From Russula earlei (Eukaryota > Basidiomycota > Agaricomycetes > Russulales > Russulaceae): a stretch of DNA of 64,000 bases. The position numbers and the translations under genes are program-made. This document shows, piece after piece, positions 10,081 to 22,904 of this stretch. The notes beneath the pieces are model-generated. The model searched no databases. It was given only the letters and a program-made list of their open reading frames with translations, and was not told where the DNA came from. The stretch is from assembly GCA_025769875.1 (NCBI GenBank), contig JAGFNK010000032.1:62001-126000 (forward strand). Direction: 5' to 3'. Numbering within the stretch: position 1 is the first letter of the stretch; each line of letters begins with the position of its first letter.

Positions 10081-13000
10081 ACAGACCGAGTGGCGCTCGG
10101 GCAGCAGTAATCGGTGACCAATGTTACCGGAGGTCGCGCCGCTCACGAGTAGCGTGTTCTATTCAGTGTACGGCATTATTTTCCCTTTGGGACCTCTTAT
10201 GGGTCGTTAGTGCTGCTATGCTCACGCGTTGGCTCTCAGCGTGGTATTAGTGTAGCGGTGTCGTCGTGCTTCGATCATATGATCCGCGATGTGAGCACAA
10301 CGCGCCATCGAGCCCACATTGACGAGAAGCGCGCGTATGCGCAGTCGACCTATCGGTCAATCTCTACGCGGTTAAAACATATGATCCCTACCCAAAATGG
10401 CGGGGGCTGAGTGACTGCAGGAGAGGCCTGATCTCAGGAAAGAAGGATGTGCATCATGCGGGGGGCATTTCGCTCGAACTGGCTTCCGGTCGGCCCCCTG
10501 GGGTTTCGATAAACGGTGAACGACATCCGGACACCGGTTCAGATATTATAAAGTAAACTACCGCGAGATCATGCCTCGATGTGCAATCAATACTAATCAA
10601 GACGGCGAAACGTTCGTCGATGTGATGCTGGTTTTGAGCGTTTGGTCCTAGGTCCTGGGCCGAGTAGGGAGGGACCTCAGGGACCTTTTATGTTGTAAAT
10701 TATTGGAAAGGGAAAAAAGAAAAGGAAAAAAGAAAGTCAGTGGGGAGGGCGCGGAACGCGGAAGTAACGATCAAGTAAGGAAAAGTATAAAAATGAAGGC
10801 CGTCGGAGGAGGCCGTCGGTCGTCGGAGGGACACTACGAATGATCGCTTGTCATGCATGCATGCATGATATAATATTACTTCCGAAAGAGTGTGTTGCCG
10901 AGTACCGTACCGCAGAGAGGAACCTCGATGTTCAATACCGGGATTCAGCGCGGGGAATTTATCGCCGGGTGACCAACGGGTATCACCAGTAGGCTGAGAT
11001 CGGAGGAATGGCGGAGGGAATTCGGATTGCGGTTCACCATGACTCGTCGTCCCAGGCAGCCTGCGAGGACCAGGACCCACCCGACGGCCTGATCGACCAA
11101 CTGAAGATTAGCCGCTTTCCCCAACCGATCAGTTGACTGGGTTTTCTTTTTATCCAATCATCACGTCGCGTGCGCGCTCTCCTTACTCTCCCCCATGAGA
11201 GGGCGTGCCTTGTTTGGCTTTGGTCCCTACAGGTGGAGGTGCGGTAACCAAAAGAAGAAATGGCCAAGTCGGGCGCCATGTTCGGCCTCTGCTTTGGTGA
11301 GCAAGTACCTACTCGGTGGAGTGGGGGGACTTTAGGAGTTCCGTTTCATTTCCGTTCCGCCCCGTTCTGTCACTGTCATGTATAAGCAGTTTCACCGGTA
11401 CACAGCTACAGGAGGGAGCAAGGGAAGGAAGGGACTAGCCGCTCGCGACTTGTGTTCTTGGCGCCTAGCTCGCTCAGGTCGGGAGGAGGAGCGTCTGTGG
11501 GGTCATCTGTTCTTACTCCAGACCCCACCCCAGTGTATGAATTTGACGAACGAGTTTCTATTGCCATTTGCTGATATGTGTGAGCTGGATCTCACCCATC
11601 AGTCGCAGAGAAAGTTGAGCTCCGCGGGAATCGATCGCGTTATGATACTCTCTTGGCGGACATACCCATGTGTACGTCGTAGCGTTTACTCCTTGGCATG
11701 CGATTGATCGTAAAACTCCAGACAGTGTCGTGCTTTTCTTGTGATGGCAGTCAGCATACCATGCATCACTGATCAAAAATTTTGACAGTACATGCTCATG
11801 GACAGGTGTATGTGTGAAGGAATTGAAATTATATGTTACGGCGACAGGACCCCAAAGGACGGCAGCTGCACAACTCTACGTACGAAATCACGCACGACAG
11901 TGCGACAGTGACAGGGCATGGGGCGCGTGGGTGGTTTATGAAGTCAACACGCGCGCATGTGGAGAGCAGGGAGGCATCGTGTGCAGCAGACAAGCGCAGC
12001 TTTAGGCTAAATTTCAGCCGCCCCAGAATCGTCCTTGTCAAGTGTCATTCGCTTCAACTTGAGGCACTTTGTACTCGTTCGGGGTTGGCCACTTGGCCAA
12101 GGTTCGGGGCTGGCCGGGTTGACGTGACCCTGTGGGAGTGGCGAGAGCTAATGTAATTATAATATGCCAACGAGCGTATTATCATTGGAGGATCGAGTGT
12201 TGGGGGGGTTGCGTGCTTGTCACGAGTCGAAGTAACGATGCCCAAACTGGTCGAAATATCGAAATGATCAAGGGGTGTGAACATCAGTGGCATGCGAAAA
12301 GGAGCGTCTTAGATTGGCAAGACAGCGACGCTGCGGCAGGTTAAGGACTTGAGATATGGCTTGCCGACGTGCCGAGGGGATCGAATTTGATGCCGAGCCA
12401 TATGTAAGCAGGACGTGTTTTGACATTGGATTTTAGTCGTCCGGCCGGTCCAGATATGGCCGATTGCGCTCATGAGAGAATAGGTGGAGTTATGTGGCAG
12501 ATGCCTGTGCCGTGGCACGCGCAGTAGCACGGTAACGTCACCGGGGTGAGTAAGAGGGAGTGGAACATGGCGCCGGGCCCAATGGGGGACGAGGTGTGAG
12601 GTGGGTTGAGATACATGCCGGAGTTGGGTAATTTGTATTATTATAGAGCGTGTGCGCTGTATGCGGTGTTGTTGCAGCAGTGACTGAGACAACGGCTCGC
12701 TGGTCCTGGCCCTGCCCTGGAACAAATTACGGTATATCCTCCTCACTCCTCCACCGCCACCATCTCTCCCCCCTTCTCCCTTATCACCTCTACCTCCTTC
12801 CCATCCTCACCGTGCCATGTTGTCTGCTCACTCTCTCGACCCTTTCCCGCTTCCAGTTCCATTTCCCTCCTCACCTTCCCCTCATCTCTCTCCGCAGCCG
12901 CTAGACGCTTCATCGCCGGACCACTTGCCATCACCATCCGCCAGCGATCAGTCACCCTCACCCGTGGAACCACCTCCACACTCGTCTTCCACAAGCCTTC

Positions 13001-13187
13001 CAAAGTCGGAGCAGGTACTTTGTCCCTTCGTCCACTCGCCTTTTGCCCTCCACTCCGCCACAACCAGTTCTCCATCATTCATCCCTTTTTACAGGCTCCC
13101 TCGATACATCATTCTCGGGCACCTTCCCTATTAAAGCCTCCAGGTAGCCCTTCTCAACAGGGATCCCCTACAGCAGAGCACCCCACC
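10081..13187. other. 3.1 kb without a supported gene
   Basis: Only short, unrelated open frames on both strands. A small (CATG)n repeat lies at about 10854-10867. Bases 12730-13187 are strongly pyrimidine-rich and look like the 5' leader and promoter of the kinase that starts at 13188. No tRNA or transposon ends were recognised. Confidence 0.5.
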
Positions 13188-15907
13188 ATGACTTCCAAGC
13201 TCGGCTTCATCTCCCGTCGTCGATCCAGCCATTCGTCGCCTCCCAAGAACTCTGTGGCTCCGCCCCCACCCGTTTCTACACCATCTCCGGACCACTCCCC
13301 CGCACAGCAGCATCTCCCTCCTCCCGTGATCAAAGCTCCCAAACATTCCTCCGGTCCACTCAGCGACCTCCGGCGTTTCCTGAACAATCATATCCCACAT
13401 CATCACGCCCAACATCACTCGGCTACCCTACGACCCACCCCTCCCGTCACAATCGGTCGAGTTGACATCACCATAGAATCCGCCTCAGAGACCCATAGCC
13501 ATTCAGCAGAGTCCGCTCATGCCCACCCGGAATCTGGTATCTCTGTCGATGACCCAAACACGCCATCAACTCAGGCATCCACCCAACCTTCAACAGGACC
13601 GCCGAGCCCGCCTAGATCTACCCACGCACCTGACCCACACCCCCAACACCAGATCCCAGAAGGGAAAGCGCCCAAGGAGCACAAACTTGCCGCCTTTATG
13701 CGGAAGGACAAGCATCATCCTGCCAAAGAAGACAAGCCTATTAAGGCCCCGAAGGATCGACCAGCGAACCGATCTCCGTCCCCGCCTCACTCGTCTCGCA
13801 CAAGTCACTTGCTGTCCGTGTCCCCCAACCCTGATGCTCATCATTCGCATTCTGCTTCTTCTCGCCATTCCGGTCTCAATACTCCTTCTCGTCCACATGC
13901 CATTAATTCTCTTTCCGAGGCTACCCAAGCTCACATCGCCAAAAAGTATGGCAAGTGGGGTCGCGTTTTGGGCTCCGGTGCTGGCGGCACAGTGCGCCTC
14001 ATCAAAGCCAGTCACAAAAACGGTGGCCATATATTTGCCGTCAAGGAATTTAGACCCAAGCGCACCGGTGAGTCGGAGAAGGAGTACCAGAAGAAAGTCA
14101 CCGCAGAATTTTGCGTTGGCTCTACACTCAAGCATCCCAATATCATCGAAACGGTCGACATCGTTTGCGATCATGGCCACTATTATGAGGTTGGTTTGAT
14201 CATCGACCTCGCACGTCCGAGTTTTGACCCGATTTACATCTCAGGTCATGGAATATGCTCCGTATGACCTCTTCAGTGTCGTCATGTCCGGCAAGATGCA
14301 TCGCCCGAAATCTATTGTGTGTTTAGGCAAATCTGCGATGGTGTCGAGTATTTGCACGAGATGGGATTAGCTCATCGTGACCTCAAGCTCGATAATTGTG
14401 TCATGACTACCAATAATGTCGTCAAGCTCATCGACTTCGGTACCGCCACTGTCTTCCATTACCCGGGAAAGGCTCAGCAGAAGGCGACCGGTATTGTGGG
14501 TTCCGATCCCTACCTAGCCCCAGAGGTCATTACCCAGGAAAACTATGATCCGCGTAAGACTGACGTTTGGAGTGTCGCCATCATCTTCATGTGCATGGTC
14601 CTCCGACGTTTTCCGTGGAAGATCCCGGATGCCAAGGCTGACCCGAGTTTCCGCGCCTTTGTCAATTCCCACCCGGACTTGTCTCGGAAACCCTTGCCAC
14701 GAGAGTCTCTGCCTCCCCAGAAACATCGGAGTAACACAACTCCTCACGAGGGTAAGTCCACACGTGAAATACGACTGCCCACCCCGCGCAAGTCCGCGAC
14801 TGTCCCCCCCGATTCCGGCAACCGTACATATCTGGACGATTTCAGTGACACATCTCCGGGCAGTCAGTCGAGCAGCAGTGCGTCCGCCGCCTCTGCCGAG
14901 ACTGCCGTGAGTGCATTGAAACAAGTTCTCTCGGAGGAAGTATTGACAGCGAATTCACGCTCTGTTGTCATACATCCCACGAATCTGGTTCTTCCGAGGA
15001 CGCTAATCATGCTGTCACGCTGACGCAGTTCCTTCAGGCTGGTTCTCCGGCCCCTCGCTCCTTCTCCGCAACAACCCTTCCCGTCCTTCCACATGGCTTC
15101 GTACCCCCTACAGAGAATACAGCGCAACTTGATCCATCCGTCCAAATGTTCGCGCGACCGGCGACCTCGACTGAGTCTCTTCCATCTTCGCCAACGCTCA
15201 GTCCTACTTTCCAGGGTTTCCATACTCCCATTCGTGCTAGCCGGCTGTTAGGGATACCCACTGCTGACGGGGTTCTAGACGATGTATCAACGCCCACACC
15301 TGCGAGCAGGCTTCTCGATATGGTCACGACCAGAACTCGGGCGACTACGATCCACGGGCCAACATCCCCAGTTACTCTGGAACTGCCACGGATTGAACCT
15401 GATCCTTGCGTAGAGGGTCTCAAATGTGAAGATGACGTGAGCGAGCCAGATATCTCCGAGAAGGTGTCTACTCCCACCCCTGCAATAGTCGCGCCTACAT
15501 TTCGTTCCCGTGCGGACAGCACGGCATCGGTGGCGACTAAAAAGAGCGGCATTGGCAACACGGATTCTATCTTTCTCCTGCTTCCGCGCGAGACGCGGCA
15601 GGCCATCCGACGCATGTTGTTCGTCGAGCCCGACGCGCGCTGCACTCTCACAGATCTCCTCAAGGGCCGTGGCAAAACCTCCGGTTTGCTTTGCGGATGC
15701 CACGGTCACGGCGGCGATTCGTCTTCTCACGGCATTGACACGCCACCTGGCGTATGTCAGGACCACGACCTGAGCGCCGAGGAGGAGGACGACGGCGACG
15801 CATGGCTGAAGAACATCAAGGCGTGCTCGACGCCCGGGATAAAACCCGACCACGCGCACATCAAGGTGAACGTGGAAGAGAAGGCACACAAACGAAGATT
15901 CTTCTAG
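13188..15907 (+). CDS. HAL/NPR-type serine/threonine protein kinase
   Basis: Fungal-specific kinase family (HAL4/HAL5/NPR1 type) that regulates plasma-membrane transporters and ion balance. The ATG at 13188 has a good context (CCACCATGA). About 235 residues rich in Pro, Ser and His precede the kinase domain: [11 protein letters not shown] (P-loop), FAVKEF (Lys), HRDLKLDNC (catalytic loop), DFGTA and YLAPEVI. A long low-complexity insert separates this from the family-specific last lobe ([20 protein letters not shown], then [15 protein letters not shown]), ending HKRRFF. One intron (14190-14244) is clear. Two single-base frame slips are needed, near 14304-14311 (family pattern [10 protein letters not shown]) and near 14936-14941 (family pattern EESIDSEF); no intron explains either. 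Probably assembly indels in a real gene. Confidence 0.85.
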
Positions 15908-17232
15908 CCTCTCTCCCCTCGGAGGTCGGGACTGATCGTCCACAAGCCGTACAACTCATCCAATTTATACAGTCATATATTCATTCACGTCGCATCCATG
16001 CATTCATTCATTCAATCCAAGTTTTACTTTTCATTTATCAATTTTTTTTGTCTCCATTCACTCCCTCACTTTGTCCCGTGCTCACCCACTCCCCAACATT
16101 GGTCATTCGTTACATCATCATATGCCACTCACAGTATCATCCCTCGTCGTCGTAACCGTGCCCGATCCGGGCAACTTAGCATGGATGGAAAGACTGCTTC
16201 CCTACGCCTCCACCCCCCATAAACCTGCATGTGTGCCTTCGCGTTCATCCTCTTTGACTTTACAAAAGGTCTTGGCTTTCATTTACGGATTACTACTAGA
16301 CTCAAACCGTTGTATAATCATGTTGAAAAATGCCTAAAGAGACCCACGGACTCAATAAATCCTGGGCGTCTATCATCGTGGGATAATGGAGGGGCCGGTC
16401 ATACCGGGAGTGCCGCGCTGCGTTGACGGTCGCGTCCCTTGCAGTGGTACAATAATGTACGTTTCTTTTTCTTATTTATAAGGACATCGTCTTCCCAGTA
16501 AATCGTTGCGTTTCCCTCGGACTTTCTGAGGTCAGTATGATTTGCGTCTCACTTTCTAGTTGACAAGACTTGTAGCATCCTCTTGGCTCTTTTTCCTACG
16601 GAGTTGTCCCTGACCGGGACAAGACGAAGGTATGAAGATCGAGCAGCGGTTTTGTTGCCAGCTCCCCCGGAAGCCGTAACATGCAGCACGATTTAATGCG
16701 CCTTGTCTGTACGCGTGGGGTTCCGATACGTTCGCTCTACATGGGAAGGATAAACATGGAGGATGGCCTTACTGCAGTTCAAATGAGGGTTCAGGATGAG
16801 CTGTCTGTCCGATTGACAGATTTTTCGTCCTTGTTCTGTTTTGTTCTGTTCTTGCGATCGAAAAGCGTCTTTTGAAGAGCGCCCCCTCGCCTGCTAGGGT
16901 TTGCAGGATTTCTACCCACGAGTTGTCCCTGAGGTCAGAGCGGACATATGTATGCCCGACGGTCGAATGCCGCTATTGCCCAGCACAAACGGTGATCTTT
17001 CATATCGTGCAATGCCTGATCTTCGGACAGTTTCAACCCTTTGACACTACACAACCGTGACACCATAACAACAACGACCTCTGATTCTTCCTCGTAATTG
17101 AAACAGTACGTTCCAGATACGGCGCACCACAACGGCCTCAAAACGCTCTGATCCGTTTTATTACTCGGGGGCGTCCGCGATGCGATATGTTATTTTCTGA
17201 CCGCTGACCTGTGCAGGGTTACGGGTCGACGG
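15908..17232. other. Shared 3' region of two convergent genes
   Basis: 1.3 kb between the kinase and dehydrogenase stop codons. It is T-rich after 15960. Short open frames only; no RNA gene or repeat was recognised. Confidence 0.5.
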
Positions 17233-18409
17233 TTAATCCAGCTCTGGCGAATCGACGGACGGGGGAACGCGCGTTCGAACTACTTTTCCTTCCGCAATAT
17301 ACTGCAGGCCGTCCTTCACGCCAGCGAGACCATTGGGTTGTATGAGGAGCGCGTTGGGCTTGACATTCGTCGTAGCCAAGATCTTCGTGAGTAGGTCGGC
17401 GTACCACTTGCCCTTTGATTCCTAGATGGCGGGGGTATAAGCAGATACAAAAGCGGACGGCGGCATTCGGTCGTACGAGTTTAAGCAAGTTCCACGCCAG
17501 GCTGAAGGAGGCCGTGACATCTGGGCGTGTATTCTCGTAGGGGATATTCGGGATGGCTAACCTTCCTCCCTTGTCTCCGATCACGGCAGGGACTCGCTGC
17601 ATCATCTTTCCCTCTGAGACGGCGTCGATGGCAGATTTGAGCGCGTTGCCCGTCGCCACGCGAATTTTCTCCACGACGTTCTCATCGCGATAGTCGAACA
17701 CCTCGTCCGCGCCGAGGCCCCTGACGAGGTCGAAATTCTTCGGTGAGGCCGAGACCAGGACGTCCGTTCGACTTGGCGAACTGAACGGCGTATTGGCCGA
17801 CGGACGAGGCGCCGCCCCAGTTGAGAATGTCGCGCCGAGGACCGGACTCGGACTCGGGCTCGTTTGGCGATGGCAGCCCGAGAGACTGGTGCGGCATCTG
17901 CAGGCCGGTCAACGCGGCGATGCCGAGCTGCGCCGCCTCTTCGAACGACCAACCGTCGGCCGCGTTCTGCCTCCCGCCACGAGGTATTCTGAAAAGGTGC
18001 CGTTGGGTCGAAAGACTGCAGTTCTGCGTCAGCGCGAGCCTCTCTCTCTCTCTCGACGCGCGCGAAAGGAAAGAAGACAAAAAACTGACGGCTTTGGATG
18101 AGGCCTGCGACGCGCTCGCCGACGGTCCGGACGCCCTCGAGAACATCGCCCAAAATTCCGCCGTGGTCCATTTCGATGGATTTCATTGTGGGTGGGGGGA
18201 GGGTTGCGCGATGCGGATGGTCGGATCTGCGTTTTCCACGGGAGCGGATGGGAGGGGGGGGGCGCAAAAGCTTACGATCCCACGGGATTCTGCACCGCCG
18301 CAACGACTTTGACGAGAATCTGGCCAGGGCCGGGCTTCGGCACGTCCGCGAGGGCAAAGGCGACACCGCTTTCGGTATAGATGGCGGCTCTTTGCTTTGT
18401 GGGGACCAT
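17233..18409 (-). CDS. Zinc-free medium-chain dehydrogenase / enoyl reductase-like (possibly decaying)
   Basis: Medium-chain dehydrogenase/reductase of the quinone oxidoreductase or ToxD-like branch, NAD(P)H-dependent, with unknown substrate. The N-terminal GroES-like start is KPGPGQILVKVVAAVQNP. SFEEAAQLGIAALTG, then NWGGASSVGQYAVQFAK (nucleotide-binding fold) and GLGADEVFDYRDENVVEKIR follow. The last exon ends at a TAA at 17233. The segment that usually reads GCDFAGxVxxxG is shortened to GILGDVLEG near 18145. Single-base slips are needed near 17957-17980 and 17755-17772. Introns near 18240, 18060 and 17420 fit the family pattern. Either the assembly carries indels or the gene is losing function. 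The ATG at 18409 gives MVPTKQRAAIYTESG, usual for the family. Confidence 0.72.
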
Positions 18410-18796
18410 TGTGGGGCGAAGTGGGTCAAGCTTGATGGAGGCTTTCGCTTTGTTGAGCTTTTCTCTCCGAGATCGCTGCAGCTGACATCAGATATCACCT
18501 TGACCTTGACTGCACCCTCCAAGGTGGGTTTAGACAGAAAGAGTCACAGGTGAGGTGGATTGTCGGCGTATCCGTCGCAATCGCTATACTTCCCAAATAT
18601 GCGATCACGTGTAAGCCTTTTCTGGGAACGGGCTTGGTGCCACGTGGGGGGCACCCGACGATACTATCGGGCCGGCATTCGCTCAAGAGACGAGAATGAA
18701 GAACTTTGCGCTGACTTTGCGGGGACACTACTTTGCCACATGACGAACTTTCGGCTGCATTGCATGTGGGGTGTGGAAACATGTTATATTTTTTTT
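18410..18796. promoter_or_regulatory. Upstream region of the dehydrogenase gene
   Basis: About 390 bases between the dehydrogenase start and the first recognisable end of the nested transposon block. No known element was seen. Confidence 0.35.
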
Positions 18797-18975
18797 GGTG
18801 GGTCCTGTAGGTCACCTAGAACTCAGACAGAATGTGTAGGTGTATGAGCAATAAAGATTGAGATTTCTTTCAACATGGGGGTGAAAGTGCTGATTAATGA
18901 GAGACCACCCTCTTTTTTTTGTGTCAAAAGGCCCCCATTTGATGGTTTCCCCTTCCTTGAATTCTCAGAGAGGAT

Positions 18976-18984
18976 GTCACACAC
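18976..18984. repeat. MULE target-site duplication, left
   Basis: GTCACACAC, identical to 22787-22795. Confidence 0.85.
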
Positions 18985-19253
18985 AGCTTTTGACTTTTAG
19001 TGGTGGGTTGGATGATCAAGAATTGCCATAAAAGGCAATTGGGTTGGCAAGAGAAATTGGGGGTTCAATCATGTGTTAAATTACACATATAAGCAAGTTA
19101 ACAGTAACATAACTACTTACCTTTTCCCCTTCCAAATCAAAAACAAATGTTATACTGTTTCCAATTGACCAGTGCATCATCCACCCCATCCACTCCATCT
19201 GCCACTTCTGGCCTGAGCATCCCTTGTGCAACACAACATTTAAAGTTCAGGCA

Positions 19254-20206
19254 TGTTGAGACTCACTGTTGAACAATCCAGTTCAAGAGCAAGGGATAAG
19301 TTCAAAGATGAGTTGATAGATGTCCAAGATGGTGTGGGCAAGGAGCAAGGTCCAGAGCAGTACCAAGTACCAAAGAGGTATGGTTACTGGTAGTGTTGAG
19401 CAGTTATGCAGGGAAGAGGCCAGAATGATCACAAGGGGACAGTCCTTAAAGGAGTATCCCAGGAGTAGAGAGTGCCATAAACAAATGGAGAGTCTGAAGA
19501 CTGTCTGCTACTTTATTGAGCACTTATATACTACAAGAGAACTGCTTAATAGGGAACAAGTCATAACCTTGTTATCAAGCACAATTGACAGATGAGTAAG
19601 AAGTCAGAGTATGCTTACTGAGCATGCTCAGTCATGCTCAGTAAGCTGCTGAGTAAGAAGGCTTCTATTGATGAGTAAGAGCCTTTAGTGTCCACATGTT
19701 CACTGCTTTAGTACATGTGCAAAGCACCTGATTCATTTACTGTTAGTTAGTTTAGGGCCAGTCATTTGAGGACTTGTAGCTTGGTTCAGGGAATAGAGTT
19801 GCCTATAAGGTCCCTTATATAGTTCTATCAGGGTCCTTAAAGTTGACCCTAATACTTCTATTAAGGTCCTTAGTATTGCTTTATAGTTTGTTCTATGGTT
19901 ATTAGTGTTAGTCTAATAATGCGTTGTAGGGCCTTTAGTGTCATGTTAGTGCCTTTTGTAAAGCACTTAGAGTTGTCCTAAAGGGTCCTTAGGGAGGATA
20001 TAATACTGTCCTCTATTGTTATAAGGGTTGCTACTAAGTGGGGCTTGCTGTATGTCAATTGTGCTGAGAATCACTCGTGCAACAATGCGTGTGCAATATT
20101 GTGGACACCTCTACTCACCCCTTTTGTCCATGTGAACAGGGTGGCACCATAGAGGCTGGGTTTCCTCTACTAAGGAAGGGTCCTCTCTGGGAAATGGTTC
20201 ATGACA
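19254..20206 (+). mobile_element. Solo LTR 1 (inside the MULE)
   Basis: A 953-base LTR beginning TGTTGAGACTCACTG and ending GGTTCATGACA. GGCAT stands on both sides (19250-19254, sharing its last T with the LTR, and 20207-20211). It is closely related to the LTR at 24663-25525 but keeps about 100 bases near 20025-20125 that the other lacks. No gag or pol lies beside it, so it is a solo LTR left after recombination. Confidence 0.83.
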
Positions 20207-22625
20207 GGCATGCCCCTTCAAAGATCATTGCCAATTCTGGAAAGAGTGGAGGTTTCAATTATGACCAGGAGCATGGCAGATACCCTATGGAATGGCCAAC
20301 AGCAGCTGATTTTGACACATGGTGCCAGCAAGAAGAACTGGCTCATGCAATTGAATTGATTACATCTAGCACTGAGCATGGGCAGGGATGGACAAAGAAG
20401 GTTTTTGTCTGTTCCCACCAACTATCCAGGGGAGCTTTGCATTATGTAAAGAAGCACCTGGATTGCACATGGAGATCCAAGATCAAGAAGATGGGTTGCC
20501 ACTGCTGAATAGTCATCAGATCTTACACAGACACACCTACCATTCTCAGACAATATGCAAGCAAGCATGACCATGAAATTGGAATTGCTAATCTCACTTA
20601 CACATGAATGTCACATGTAGTGTGATAAAATTAGATCCTTGTTGTCAAGGAAGGTTGATCCATGGGAAATAGTAAGTGTGCATTGAATTTATTTTTAATT
20701 GCTAACCTAATGAATTGAAAGGTACATGATATTCAGGATTCATTGCCTGATGGCAGCTGAGACCAACTCATCTTGCTTCAGGATGTGAGCCACATGGCCA
20801 GGGAAATTGAAGATGACAATATCAGGCTGCATCCAGAGGATGCCACCTCCACCAGGCTCTGGTTGGACAGATTGAGAGATAAAAATACAATTGTATTTTA
20901 CAAAGACAGGCTGCACAGTGCCCCATCTCAGTCAAATCTGCAGGAGGATGCATATGTGTTATGCATCCAGACCCCTTTCCAAATGGAGGCATTCCGCCAC
21001 CTTGGGAATGGCTTCATTGGTATCAATGCAACTCATAATATTACTCAATATCTGGACTTCTTATTATTTACCATGATTGCACAGGATCACTGGGGACATG
21101 GTGTGTACATAATATTTACTCAATATTTAGCATGCTTACCTTTTCTGGATAGGTGTGCCTGTTGCCTGGATGCTGGCATCCAATGGAACAATGGACACAA
21201 TATCCTTTTTTGTCTGTTGGGTCAGGGATGCCAGTCTGGCTATCTGGCTGTCTATTATTATGACAGATTGTGATGCCATGCAGATTGCCACCCTCAAGAT
21301 TGCCTATCTGGGAAGTCAGATATGGCTTTGCAAGTGGCACATGTTGCACACAATGTGATCACACTTCAATACAACCAAATTTCCTGATCTGTGGGATAGG
21401 ATCAAGAGATGGGTACATACAGATGATCAGGCTGACTTTCTGCAAATATGGGAGGAGATCTCCACTGATCCTCAGGTCCCACAAAGTTTTGTAAACTACC
21501 TTGGGTGTGAATGGATGCCTGTGGTGCATATGTGGTCCATGGTTTTCTGGAAAAAGTGGCATATCTTAAAGGAAAGGGACACCAATATGTTGATTGAAGT
21601 GTATGTGTTCCAACCAATCTAAAGATAAGATGACTTAATCATTTTTTAGATATCATCACATCCTCAAATCACACTGGCTCAATGGCAAGTGCAATTGGCA
21701 GATTGATTGAATCTTATTTGTGCTAGTGCATCAAATGGTGCCATATTACCAAAACAGGCATGAACATCAGAAAGTCAGGCTCAATGTTTGGGACCTGGTG
21801 GCTGACAGGCATCAGAAACTTTTCACCTGTGCTGAGAGCATATCACAAGATTTGATCTGCTTTCACATCTCTTCACAATCCCATTCTGGTGAGTTTTACT
21901 CAATCAATCTGATGAAGTCAACTTGTGATTGCACAGATTATCCATGGATTAGATTCTGCAAACACATTGCAGCAATCTACATCTACTTTCCCCACCTCTG
22001 TCCTGAAGAGAGCACCCAAAAAGCTCCCATAGAGAGTGCAAATAAATCCCCTGACCTACCATCCCTATCCACCAGGCCAAGGGAGAGCCTAGTATCTCTC
22101 TCACAGAAGATCATATTGTTATTACATGGTCTCACATCTAGGCTTGAGGATGCTAATCAATCAGTGGGGATCATCAAGGCTGCACAGGCTGCCAAATACA
22201 GTTTGGCAGCTGCAATTAATATCATTCAAGGTTACAAGGTCTTACCTGATAAGAAGGTAATTGTGCCCAATCAGCATACATGGATGGAGACAGCCAAGCA
22301 TATGGGTGTCAAATGGGGCCCAAAACAATGGACCAGTCTCCCCAATGCACAGGGACTGACAGCACAAAGCATCAGCATCACTAAGGGAAAGTGCTGCCAT
22401 GTTCATGATGATCTGTATGCTGAGGGCAAACAGTTGGGCAAGTGCACCAAGCCCAATGCAACATCTGCCACCATGAATGTGTGCACGCATGCCCTTGGGG
22501 AACCATCATCTCAAACCCCCCTCCCTCAGATGCCACCAGGTCCCTTCAGACTCACACTGCCACCTATTCTAGCAGCCTTGTCTTCTGCTGATCCTTACAA
22601 TAGAACATCTTTATTTGTATTGTAA
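20207..22625 (+). pseudogene. MULE transposase, broken
   Basis: Order of parts: a FAR1-like N-terminal region (WPTAADFDTWCQQEELA, then LSRGALHYVKKH), a MULE transposase core (HITQYLDF..QDHWGHG, VAWMLASNG, IMTDCDAMQI, LCKWHMLHT) and a SWIM zinc finger (STCDCTDYPWIRFCKH near 21935). In-frame TGA codons occur at 20506 and about 20605, with more after 21355. The first catalytic aspartate is replaced by asparagine at 21024-21026 (GINATHN, where the family has GIDATHN). The upstream start lies beyond solo LTR 1, so the 5' end is separated. Not functional. Confidence 0.82.
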
Positions 22626-22786
22626 TTTATTTTACAGATACATAATAAATAAGTGATTAAATAAGTGATTAAGAAAAGACTTTGGTGTCATTTACACATG
22701 TGATTGAAGCCCCAATTCTCTTGCTGACCCAATCACCTTTTATAGTAATTTTTGATCATCTAATTCACTGCTAAAAGTATGCAACT

Positions 22787-22795
22787 GTCACACAC
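22787..22795. repeat. MULE target-site duplication, right
   Basis: GTCACACAC, identical to 18976-18984. Confidence 0.85.
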
Positions 22796-22904
22796 CATGC
22801 ACCATGTTAGAGGTTTGAGTGAGTTGTTTGAGGTGGTGCTTCAAATTGGCAGCCTCAGCTGATCATGTTTGTTCCTTCTCATCCGTTCCCCAACTCTGCT
22901 ACAC

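Larger units (their letters stand above)
18985..22786 (+). mobile_element. Mutator-like element (MULE) with 9-bp target duplication
   Basis: A 3.8 kb element flanked on both sides by the identical 9-mer GTCACACAC (18976-18984 and 22787-22795), the target-duplication length typical of Mutator elements. The left end (18985 onward) and the reverse complement of the right end match over about 100 bases, for example GATGATCAAGAATTGCCATA against GATGATCAAAAATTACTATA. Removing the element rejoins pogo copy 2 sequence that aligns with copy 1 (GAGAGATGTCATGCA). It carries a broken transposase gene and a solo LTR. Confidence 0.88.

Noticed and set aside
10854..10867. CATG tandem repeat
   Set aside because: Too short to be more than a chance simple repeat.
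14752..14845. Intron starting at a perfect GTAAGT in the kinase
   Set aside because: The stretch reads as normal low-complexity coding sequence, and none of the tested acceptors restores the downstream frame while keeping the conserved text before 14936.
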